NCBI GenBank assembly: GCA_024235755.1
Contig: JACKLV010000004.1
Coordinates: 1 to 64,000 of the forward strand
DNA: 64,000 nucleotides
Direction of reading: 5' to 3'
Source of the DNA: Burkholderiales bacterium
GTDB lineage: Bacteria; Pseudomonadota; Gammaproteobacteria; Burkholderiales; Nitrosomonadaceae
The first letter of the stretch is position 1, and every line of letters begins with the position of its first letter. Positions 27,727 to 35,127 of this stretch are shown piece after piece. The notes under the pieces are model-generated. The model did no database searches. It saw nothing but the letters and a program-made list of their open reading frames with translations, and was not told where the DNA came from. The translations under genes were made by a program, and so were the position numbers.

Positions 27727-28006
27727 GCATTTTGACGCATTGCTTCATATGGCAATACGCCCGAAAATTGACGTGCAGAATCGTGTGGATAAATGGAAAG
27801 CAGGTGCTTTTTTAGTGTGTCGATACAAAGCATCATGATAAAGCCATCCCAAAACTATGTATCTGAGATGAGTATAGACGGGATAGGGCGTGATTTATAT
27901 CTGACTTTGTGTCAGCACGCTGCACGAACAAATCTGACAATTTATCTTGATAAGGCCTGTCGTGCATCAAAAATGGATCGTGTGGTCGAGATGACACAAA
28001 AAAACG

Positions 28007-30457
28007 ATGAATTTAATAATAAAAAAGAGTCATATGCACAAAAGAAATCAAAAAGGATCCGGGTTTTGTCTGCATGTATGTTTAAGTTGCTGTGCGTTAC
28101 TGTTTTGTTTATGGCTGAATCTTGCGGTTGCTGAATCACCCGAGAACCGACAAGCTGATACAACTGATCGCATCTATGCGATACCTGCCGGCTCATTACT
28201 TGACTCGTTAAAGCAGTTCTCGCAACAGGCCGGGATCGATCTGATATACGATCCCGTGTTACTGGAAGGTGTAAAAACTCAAGGATTGGACGGGAAGTTT
28301 GACGTTGCTTCGGGTTTGAACTTTCTGTTAATCGGTACGGGATATCGCTTTGTCGAGCAAGCGCACGGTTTTGAAATTATTGCTGTGCAAGTTTCCGGTG
28401 GCCTTGAAATATCCGGATCGCAAGCTGGCGGGCAGGTTACTGTTTTGCCAACGATACAAATTTCAGCCAGCAATACAGGTAGCTATGCTGCAACCAGCAG
28501 TGTGACTGCGACCAAAACCAATACATTGCTGCGCGATGTGCCGCAATCGATAACCGTCGTTACCGAAGAGCTGATCAAAGACCAAGCAATCCAAAGCCTC
28601 GGCGATGCAGTGCGCTACGTACCCGGTGTAGGTGTATCACAAGGTGAAGGAAATCGAGATGCTTTAGTTTTTCGTGGTAATCGCTCGACCGGTGATTTCT
28701 TTGTGGATGGTATACGTGATGATGTCGCTTTTTTCCGGGATCTTTATAACATTGAGCGCATTGAAGTGTTGAAAGGTGCTAACGGGATGATTTTCGGTCG
28801 CGGTGGATCGGGGGGGGTGGTAAACCGCGTAACGAAGCAAGCAAACTGGAATCCGGTGCGGGAGTTTTCTTTTCAGGGGGGATCATTCAACAAAAAACGG
28901 ATGACCGGTGATTTTGGTCATGTGTTTAATGACAAGGTGGCTTTCCGTGTGAACGGATTGTTTGAAGACTCCGACAGTTTTCGCGATGGTGTTGTAATGA
29001 GACGTCGCGGCGTGTCTCCGACCGTAACGATAAGGCCCACCGATCGCACTAAAATTGTAGTGAATATGGAGCGCTTTCATGATGACAGAACGGCTGATCG
29101 TGGTATTCCTTCGGATTCTAACCTTAATCGTCCAGTTGATGTCAAACGGTCGTTGTTTTTCGGTGACCCAAAGCGCAGCCATTCCGATGCCGAAGTATTG
29201 TCCTTTAATGCGTTGATCGAGCATCGCTTTGACTTTGGAGTAACGCTGAGTAACCGGACGAATTATGCTCAGTACGATAAATTCTATCAAAACATTTTCT
29301 CCCGTAGCCCTGCTTTAGATAACAGGGTGTTTTTGGGTGCCTACAATGACGCAACGGATCGTGAAAATGTGTTTAATCAAACCAATTTGTTGTACTCGGT
29401 CGATACCGGGCCAATTAGTCATACTCTGCTGGCCGGTGTTGAGATAGGGCAGCAGATTACCAGCAACGTTCGTCAAACAGGTTTTTTTAATAACGATCCA
29501 CGAGGTATAAGTTTTCCCGTGCCACTCAGCAATCCGGTGACTGACGTGCCGATTGCTTTTATCACAAGGCCTGCGGACGCCGATAACCGCAGTGTGGTCG
29601 ATATAACATCACTGTATATTCAGGATCAGATTGAGTTGTTACCGCAACTGCAGGCCATTGCTGGAGTGCGTTATGATTTGTTTGAAGTGGATTTTCGCAA
29701 AAGAAACGGTGATACAACGCAAATCAATACCTCCGATCATTTGATTTCGCCGCGTTTTGGCCTGATTTTCAAACCGATAGAGCCGCTGTCAATTTATGCA
29801 AGTTATAGCCAGGCGTATGTCCCTAGAGCCGGTGATCAATTAACAGGCATTATCGTTACCCGGGCAACGCTTAAACCAGAAAAATTCACCACTTATGAGG
29901 CAGGAATTAAATGGGATATTTATCCCGATCTGGCACTGACCGGTGCCGTGTACAGGCTGGATCGTACCAACGTAATTTCGCCTACTTCAGATTCAGGAGG
30001 AACTTCGTTTTTAGCAGGGGAGCAACGGACTGAGGGTATTGAAATTGGTTTGAGTGGACGTGTAACGCAAAGTTTAAGTGTGATGGGTGGTTACGCTTAT
30101 CAGGATGGGGAAATTACCAGTGCTACCGAAGAAGCGGAAAAAGGCGCAACGATAGCCGAACTGCCACGTAATACGTTTTCGATGTGGAGCCGCTACGATT
30201 TTACACCCAGGATAGGCGCGGCGGTTGGGGTCATTTACCGCAGTTCAATGTTCGCGGCAGTCGATAATACGGTGCGAGTTCCTGATTTTACCCGTGTTGA
30301 TGCCGCTTTGTTTGCGCAGTTTACCCGCCAGGTCCGTGGGCAGATTAATATCGAAAATCTTTTCGATACCCATTATTTTGCATCGGTCCATAACAATAAC
30401 AACATAACGCCCGGTTCACCTATTGCAGTGCGTGCTACGTTAGTAGCAAATTTTTAG
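28007..30457 (+). CDS. TonB-dependent siderophore receptor with N-terminal STN domain
   Basis: Outer-membrane receptor of up to 816 residues. A signal peptide (CLWLNLAVAES) is followed by a secretin/TonB short N-terminal (STN) domain, seen as IPAGSLLDSLKQFSQQAGIDL-type sequence, residues about 57-130. The plug domain (LRDVPQSITVVTEELI, GVVNRVTKQ) and a barrel ending in NLFDTHYF...VRATLVANF complete it. It is of the ferric-siderophore (FpvA/FhuE-like) class. The ATG at 28034, with AAGAG upstream, is an alternative start. The STN domain normally talks to a FecR-type anti-sigma factor, but no fecI/fecR pair is adjacent. It lies downstream of bfd-bfr in an iron-centred region. Confidence 0.92.
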   Translation: MNLIIKKSHMHKRNQKGSGFCLHVCLSCCALLFCLWLNLAVAESPENRQADTTDRIYAIPAGSLLDSLKQFSQQAGIDLIYDPVLLEGVKTQGLDGKFDVASGLNFLLIGTGYRFVEQAHGFEIIAVQVSGGLEISGSQAGGQVTVLPTIQISASNTGSYAATSSVTATKTNTLLRDVPQSITVVTEELIKDQAIQSLGDAVRYVPGVGVSQGEGNRDALVFRGNRSTGDFFVDGIRDDVAFFRDLYNIERIEVLKGANGMIFGRGGSGGVVNRVTKQANWNPVREFSFQGGSFNKKRMTGDFGHVFNDKVAFRVNGLFEDSDSFRDGVVMRRRGVSPTVTIRPTDRTKIVVNMERFHDDRTADRGIPSDSNLNRPVDVKRSLFFGDPKRSHSDAEVLSFNALIEHRFDFGVTLSNRTNYAQYDKFYQNIFSRSPALDNRVFLGAYNDATDRENVFNQTNLLYSVDTGPISHTLLAGVEIGQQITSNVRQTGFFNNDPRGISFPVPLSNPVTDVPIAFITRPADADNRSVVDITSLYIQDQIELLPQLQAIAGVRYDLFEVDFRKRNGDTTQINTSDHLISPRFGLIFKPIEPLSIYASYSQAYVPRAGDQLTGIIVTRATLKPEKFTTYEAGIKWDIYPDLALTGAVYRLDRTNVISPTSDSGGTSFLAGEQRTEGIEIGLSGRVTQSLSVMGGYAYQDGEITSATEEAEKGATIAELPRNTFSMWSRYDFTPRIGAAVGVIYRSSMFAAVDNTVRVPDFTRVDAALFAQFTRQVRGQINIENLFDTHYFASVHNNNNITPGSPIAVRATLVANF

Positions 30458-30517
30458 CGGTACGTAATTTTTTTAGATAAGAAGAGACGCCAAAAAATTT
30501 TCTAAGCTTTAGTGAAT

Positions 30518-30536
30518 AAAAATTATTATCATTTAT
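30518..30536 (+). promoter_or_regulatory. Fur-like box A upstream of the duplicated periplasmic protein
   Basis: The 14-base core AATTATTATCATTT (30521-30534) matches the right half of the Fur consensus. The identical core recurs 41 bases downstream in box B, about four helical turns away. Both lie in the 167-base gap before the gene starting at 30625. Confidence 0.55.
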
Positions 30537-30555
30537 ATTAATTTTTAATATAGTT

Positions 30556-30574
30556 AATGATAATTATTATCATT
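30556..30574 (+). promoter_or_regulatory. Fur-like box B upstream of the duplicated periplasmic protein
   Basis: AATGATAATTATTATCATT is a nearly perfect 19-bp palindrome and one of the best Fur-box matches in the window. It is 50 bases before the ATG at 30625, a position that would block transcription under iron-replete conditions. Confidence 0.75.
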
Positions 30575-30624
30575 TTTGTTGTCGTAAACATTATGATTTA
30601 CCTTAAAATAGGAGAGGAGAGAGT

Positions 30625-32892
30625 ATGATTACAAATGCTAAAGTACTGATTTTGATCAGTGCTGTGACGGTTTTTATGAGCAGTTATTTTGTCATTAACC
30701 CCGAAAGGATAGCTGTCCATGCTGCTGCACTCGAAACCATAACCAACGCAGAAGCTGTTAATTCGGCCGTTTCAGCATTTCAGGAAATCGGTGCACTCAG
30801 GGGAGTAGATCCGATTGATGCAAATGCTATTCGCAACGTTTATGTAAATTCGCTGCAGGCATTGACGCAAGAAGTCGATGTGAACAACGATCTGACGTTA
30901 GATAGCGACGTATTAGCAGCGATTGATGAGATCAATGCTGACAACGAACCTAAGCTGGCAGCGCAGGTAATCGACAAGACGCTGCAGCGTGTGTTTTATT
31001 TGACCATTTTGGATCGCGTGACAACCGTCCGTGATGCGTTTGAAACCGCGTCGACAGAAACGCTGAGTGCTACGTGGGATGAAGCCGTAGCTGCGTTCGA
31101 AGCAATCAAAGGCACAGCAGCCAGAGAAAACAAGGTCATTTCCGCCAACCGGCAATCGATTGAAACCGGTGATAACCCGGCGCTGGATGTTCAGGTATCT
31201 ACGGCGTTTGAACGAGGCAGGGCGGCACTGAATAAGCTGAATTCGTCGGAAGACCTTATTGAAATTAAAATTGTACGACAGATTATCCGCCTGTCGCTGG
31301 TTCGCGCTTATTATATCGGTGTGTTGCGGGAAGTTGAAGGGATTGTATCCAATCGCGACCGTGATATCGAAGAAGCCAGAGAAAAACAAAAGGAAGGCGA
31401 GGTCTTCTACCGGCTTATTGAAGATTTCATAACCCGTGAAAACGTGACCGGTAGCGAGCTCATCAAGGCACAGCTTACCGGTAATATTGCCACCGTCGAT
31501 GCGGATGCAATCGTCAGTGCGCTGAGCAGAGGATTTATCGGTCGCGTGCGTGCTGAACTCAATGCAAATGAGACCAGCATATCGGATGATCGCGGACGTG
31601 CGATGGAAGTTTCCGAAGAAGCGCTTTTGTACGCCAACACATTTTTAGCCGATCTTGAAATACGCTTGGATTCAGCTAGGCGCAGCACAATAGAGACCGC
31701 GTTAAACAACCTCAAAGATGCCAGTAATGCTTCGGATGCGGTAAACGCTGAGCAGTCGCGTCAGGAAATAGAAAGTGTACTGGTGAGTTACGAGCAGACG
31801 CTGGCTGTATCAGAATATGAGCAGACGATGAGTACGCCATTTGTCGATGCCGCTGTTACGGCGTTTCAAACTATTGGTTCGCTACGACGTCAGGATCCGG
31901 TCGATGCGCAGGCGATATTGAATGCGTATACCGGAGAAATGCAGCATTTAACACAAATTGTTGACGGTATTTACTTGTCGTCAATGGACAGTGATATTCT
32001 TGCTGCGATAAACGATATCAGCAACGGACAACAGGTTCCGCTGGCAGTCCAGGTGATCGACAAGACACTGCAACGTGTTTTTGCATTGACAATCTATAAT
32101 CGTGCAACATATGTCCTGGAGTTGTTCGATGATTTGACCACTGGCGAACTGGAGCTCGAGTGGGATAGAGCGTATTCGGCATTTCAGGCGATTAAAAGCA
32201 CCGTCGCCAGAGAAAATAAGGTATTGACCGCGAACCGGCAGTCTATCGAGAGCGGTAGTAATCCGTTTCTGGATAGCAGAGTTATGTTGGCATTAATAGA
32301 CGGCAAAGCGGCAATTGGAAGTGCGGCGTCAAACAACCTGGTGCAACTGGCTATTGCGCGCGAACAAGTGATACTGCCAATCGTACGTGCTTTTTTGATT
32401 GGCGTGCTGCGTGAAGTGGAGGGTATTGTCGAAAACAGAGAGCGGGATATTGATGAAGCGCTGGAAAAACAGGTCGAAGGGATATATTTCTATCGCATTG
32501 TTGAGCCTGTGATTGCAGCGCGTCATCCAAATGGCAATGTACGAATTAAATCGCAATTAGCCGGTGATCTTTCGGCGGTTAGTGCTGATCAAATTGTCAG
32601 CGATATAAGCCGCGGTGTTATCGGCCAGATCAATAGTTACCTGACTGTGTATGAACAATCGTTTGATACTGACCGAACGCAAGCCAGGTGGGCTGCAGAG
32701 GTTACTGCATTGTATATGCAAATCTTGCTGCCAGATCTTGAATTGCGTTTGGATGCAACGGCGCGCGTTAAAATTGAAAACGCGTTGCAGGATCTGGTAG
32801 AAGCCAGTGAGCAAAGTGATCAATCCAAAGCCCAAAGTGCGCAACAAACCATCGCTGAATTGATTTCAGAATATGAAAATGAATTAATTTAA
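30625..32892 (+). CDS. Fur-box-preceded secreted protein with two ~360-residue tandem repeats (FEA1-like candidate)
   Basis: A 755-residue protein with an N-terminal hydrophobic export signal (residues 6-25, AVHAA) and two helical repeats, about 45-400 and 405-755. Landmarks recur with a period near 360: ENKV-x3-NRQSIE at 169 and 529, and IGVLREVEGIV followed by NR-x-RDI at about 225 and 587. VIDKTLQRVF also occurs in both. No cysteines, lipobox or membrane anchor are seen, so a soluble periplasmic or extracellular protein is predicted. A strong Shine-Dalgarno (AGGAGAGGAGAG) and two Fur-like boxes imply high expression on iron limitation. Together with the ceruloplasmin-like oxidase next door, it recalls the algal FEA1 low-iron-inducible family, but I cannot confirm homology without a search. 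Confidence 0.6.
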   Translation: MITNAKVLILISAVTVFMSSYFVINPERIAVHAAALETITNAEAVNSAVSAFQEIGALRGVDPIDANAIRNVYVNSLQALTQEVDVNNDLTLDSDVLAAIDEINADNEPKLAAQVIDKTLQRVFYLTILDRVTTVRDAFETASTETLSATWDEAVAAFEAIKGTAARENKVISANRQSIETGDNPALDVQVSTAFERGRAALNKLNSSEDLIEIKIVRQIIRLSLVRAYYIGVLREVEGIVSNRDRDIEEAREKQKEGEVFYRLIEDFITRENVTGSELIKAQLTGNIATVDADAIVSALSRGFIGRVRAELNANETSISDDRGRAMEVSEEALLYANTFLADLEIRLDSARRSTIETALNNLKDASNASDAVNAEQSRQEIESVLVSYEQTLAVSEYEQTMSTPFVDAAVTAFQTIGSLRRQDPVDAQAILNAYTGEMQHLTQIVDGIYLSSMDSDILAAINDISNGQQVPLAVQVIDKTLQRVFALTIYNRATYVLELFDDLTTGELELEWDRAYSAFQAIKSTVARENKVLTANRQSIESGSNPFLDSRVMLALIDGKAAIGSAASNNLVQLAIAREQVILPIVRAFLIGVLREVEGIVENRERDIDEALEKQVEGIYFYRIVEPVIAARHPNGNVRIKSQLAGDLSAVSADQIVSDISRGVIGQINSYLTVYEQSFDTDRTQARWAAEVTALYMQILLPDLELRLDATARVKIENALQDLVEASEQSDQSKAQSAQQTIAELISEYENELI

Positions 32893-32899
32893 TCGTTTG

Positions 32900-32932
32900 C
32901 GCCCGCCAAGAAATTCTTGGTGGGCGTTTCTT
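32900..32932 (+). terminator. Rho-independent terminator after the duplicated protein gene
   Basis: CGCCCGCCAAG (32900-32910) pairs with CTTGGTGGGCG (32916-32926, one G-U pair) around a short AT loop and is followed by TTTCTT. It lies 8 bases after the stop at 32892, so the duplicated gene is probably monocistronic. Confidence 0.85.
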
Positions 32933-33142
32933 AATCACACGCACCCATCTAAAGACTGATATCAACTTGTGTCAATTCGCGTGCTATTGTCAGGCACGTA
33001 ACAGCCAGTTTTGTGCGCTTACACAATTAGTCAGTTCTAACCAGAAAGAAGCGTTTTTATTCAATAGATTGTTTTAATCGCTATTAAAAATATCGTGTTT
33101 GCTTTTTGTTGAGACGGTGCTGAGTATCTGGAGGAAAGATCG

Positions 33143-34216
33143 ATGTTTAAACAAATAATTAGCAGTCTGATAGCGATAATTATCGGCTATGGACTGTTCA
33201 GTCAACCAATCTGGGCAAAATCGCAAGACAGGGTCTACTGGATTGCTGCAGATGAAGTGCAGTGGGACTACGCACCATCGTTTCCAGTCGACCCGATGTC
33301 CGGTGCAGAATTTACCGAAGATCAGCGCGTATTTGTCGAGCAGGGAATTGGAAGGCTATATTTAAAGTCTGTTTACCAAGAATATACGGAAGGGTTTAGC
33401 ACGGTAAAACAGCGTGCGCCGAGTGAAACGCACCTCGGTATTTTGGGGCCGGTGATACGGGCAGAAGTGGGAGATAAGATAATTGTTCATTTTAAAAATA
33501 ATACGCGCTTTCCTGCGAGTATTCATCCGCATGGCGTGCGTTATGCCAAGGTGCATGAAGGCGCACCGGATAAAGGTCAATCCAGTGGGGTTGTGGCACC
33601 TGGGGAAACACATACTTACCAGTGGGATGTTCCGGAGCGGGCAGGTCCTGGTCCGAATGATCCGTCTTCAATTGTCTGGCTTTATCACAGTCATGCCGAT
33701 ACGACAGTAGACACAAACTCAGGACTGGTAGGTCCCATCGTCATTGCAAGAAAAGGATTTATGCGGTTGGCTGATGCGATGCCTCCCAAGGATGTAAATC
33801 GCGAATTTTTTTCTTTATTTGCAGTATTCGATGAAAATGTCAGTGCGCATTTGAATACGAATCTTTCGGCATGTTCAGGTATATGCGATGTCGATGATGA
33901 AACATTTCAGGAAAGTAATCTGATGCATGGAATCAACGGTCTGGTTTATTCCAACAACCGGAATTATGTCATGCAAAAAGGCGATAAAGTACGCTGGTAT
34001 ATCATGGCCTTGGGTACAGAAGTCGATCTGCATACGCCACATTGGCACGGTGCAACTTTGCTACACAATGGGAACCGGCTTGATGTGATAGAAGTTCTGC
34101 CTGCTGCAACCAAGACTCTCGATATGCAACCCGATGTCGAAGGCAATTGGATGTATCACTGTCATGTCAATGATCATCTTGACGCCGGGATGACGACCAT
34201 GTTTACTGTTGAGTAA
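33143..34216 (+). CDS. Ceruloplasmin-like two-domain multicopper oxidase (probable ferroxidase)
   Basis: A 357-residue secreted protein with a signal peptide ending near WAKS (residue 26). Two cupredoxin domains carry all copper-ligand motifs: H128-P-H130 and H182-S-H184 in domain 1; H297, H300 and H302 (HTPHWH), then H339-C340-H341, H345 and M350 in domain 2. The only type 1 copper Cys-His site is in domain 2, so it is a two-domain type B enzyme that should act as a trimer. Text such as GPVIRAEVGD, PPGETHTY-like, VPERAGPGPNDPSS and DTNSGLVGPI strongly resembles ceruloplasmin/hephaestin rather than bacterial laccases. GGAGG precedes the ATG. A periplasmic ferroxidase role in iron uptake is inferred from this and the context. 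Confidence 0.85.
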   Translation: MFKQIISSLIAIIIGYGLFSQPIWAKSQDRVYWIAADEVQWDYAPSFPVDPMSGAEFTEDQRVFVEQGIGRLYLKSVYQEYTEGFSTVKQRAPSETHLGILGPVIRAEVGDKIIVHFKNNTRFPASIHPHGVRYAKVHEGAPDKGQSSGVVAPGETHTYQWDVPERAGPGPNDPSSIVWLYHSHADTTVDTNSGLVGPIVIARKGFMRLADAMPPKDVNREFFSLFAVFDENVSAHLNTNLSACSGICDVDDETFQESNLMHGINGLVYSNNRNYVMQKGDKVRWYIMALGTEVDLHTPHWHGATLLHNGNRLDVIEVLPAATKTLDMQPDVEGNWMYHCHVNDHLDAGMTTMFTVE

Positions 34217-34247
34217 CGAATCGGCTGCTGAAAATGCAGCGTGTAAT

Positions 34248-34276
34248 TGAGGCCGAAAGCATTTGGATTTCGGCCT
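34248..34276 (+). terminator. Hairpin after the multicopper oxidase gene
   Basis: A perfect 10-bp stem (GAGGCCGAAA and TTTCGGCCTC) with a 9-base loop, 32 bases after the stop at 34216. It lacks a U-run, so it may stabilise the 3' end or act with other factors rather than terminate by itself. Confidence 0.5.
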
Positions 34277-34377
34277 CGAGCCGCGTATAAGCTTGCTAAA
34301 TCAAATCTCTCTAGGTAATTGGTGAGAAACTTAAAAATATTTTCAGTTGCTTCTTGTCAGAAAAAAAATTACAATTC

Positions 34378-34395
34378 GCGCAACTTTGTTGCATT
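34378..34395. promoter_or_regulatory. Zur-like palindromic operator at the Fur-family regulator gene
   Basis: GCGCAACTTTGTTGCATT contains the inverted repeat GCAAC-TTT-GTTGC (34380-34392). The same palindrome, in opposite orientation, lies before the ZnuD-like receptor at 35074-35086. It is 25 bases before the preferred start of the regulator, consistent with autoregulation. Confidence 0.65.
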
Positions 34396-34416
34396 AGTAA
34401 ATGTGATTGCTATGTC

Positions 34417-34839
34417 ATGATGCCAAATACTTATCAAGATACAGCCGAAGAATTAATTCGTAAAGAAGGTGGCCGGGCGACAGGTATCCGGGTAAAAATC
34501 CTGGCATTGCTGCTGGCTCAAGAACAGGCCGTTACTCACCGGGAAATTGAAGCACGTCTGATAGGCCAGCAGCCTGACCGTGTTACATTGTATCGTGTCT
34601 TGCAGTGGCTGGCGGATAAAGGTTTGATTCACAAGATAACCAGCGATGATCGGGTATGGCGCTTTCATGTCAACCATGATGCTTATCTGCACCAGCATGC
34701 GCATTTTAAATGTACGCGCTGCGCCAAAGTAGTCTGCCTGGATGATCTGCCAACCAAACGTCATTTGACATTGCCGGCAGGTTATCGATTCCAGTCAATG
34801 GAATTGACCGTTAAAGGATTGTGTGCGCAATGTGTTTAA
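34417..34839 (+). CDS. zur: Fur-family regulator, Zur-like
   Basis: A metal-sensing repressor of 140 residues. The frame is open from a TTG at 34354, but the operator palindrome falls inside that extension, so one of the two ATGs at 34417/34420 is preferred. A winged helix (RATGIRVKILALL, RVTLYRVLQWLADKGLI) is followed by the HLHQHAHFKC-like region. Structural-zinc cysteines are C99, C102, C136 and C139, and a histidine-rich loop H92-x-H94-x-H96 provides regulatory ligands. The divergent N-terminus and neighbourhood (ZnuD-like receptor sharing its operator) favour Zur over Fur. Manganese or iron specificity cannot be excluded. Confidence 0.82.
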   Translation: MMPNTYQDTAEELIRKEGGRATGIRVKILALLLAQEQAVTHREIEARLIGQQPDRVTLYRVLQWLADKGLIHKITSDDRVWRFHVNHDAYLHQHAHFKCTRCAKVVCLDDLPTKRHLTLPAGYRFQSMELTVKGLCAQCV

Positions 34840-35070
34840 GCGCCGTTGATCTGCGATGCAATCGGCTTTCATTAGCTGTTAGCCTGAACGATTGAATTGG
34901 CCGGCGATTGCGCGTGTTTGTAAGCCGCGGCTGCCCGAGTTGTCAATGTCGTAGTAACTGAAGCAGAGTAGATACTTTTCTCAGGACTGATGCACTGTTG
35001 ATATTTGGTGCTGGTGCAAATTGAATTCATTGTTTAATTAAATTTATTCGGGGAGTTTTTTTGTGATAAA

Positions 35071-35089
35071 AATGCAACAAAGTTGCGTT
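35071..35089. promoter_or_regulatory. Zur-like palindromic operator before the TonB receptor
   Basis: AATGCAACAAAGTTGCGTT with core GCAAC-AAA-GTTGC at 35074-35086, the exact complement of the core before the zur-like gene. It lies about 40 bases upstream of the receptor start at 35128 and is therefore well placed for repression. Confidence 0.68.
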
Positions 35090-35127
35090 AGAGCTGGCAA
35101 TTTGACTTTTCATAGTTAAATTATTCA

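Noticed and set aside
27793..28134. 113-codon plus-strand frame between bfr and the TonB receptor
   Set aside because: It overlaps the receptor start by over 100 bases, has no Shine-Dalgarno and no family resemblance; in particular it is not a FecI or FecR.
34354..34416. 21-residue N-terminal extension of the Zur-like protein from a TTG
   Set aside because: It would place the operator palindrome inside coding sequence, and the ATGs at 34417/34420 match family N-termini better.
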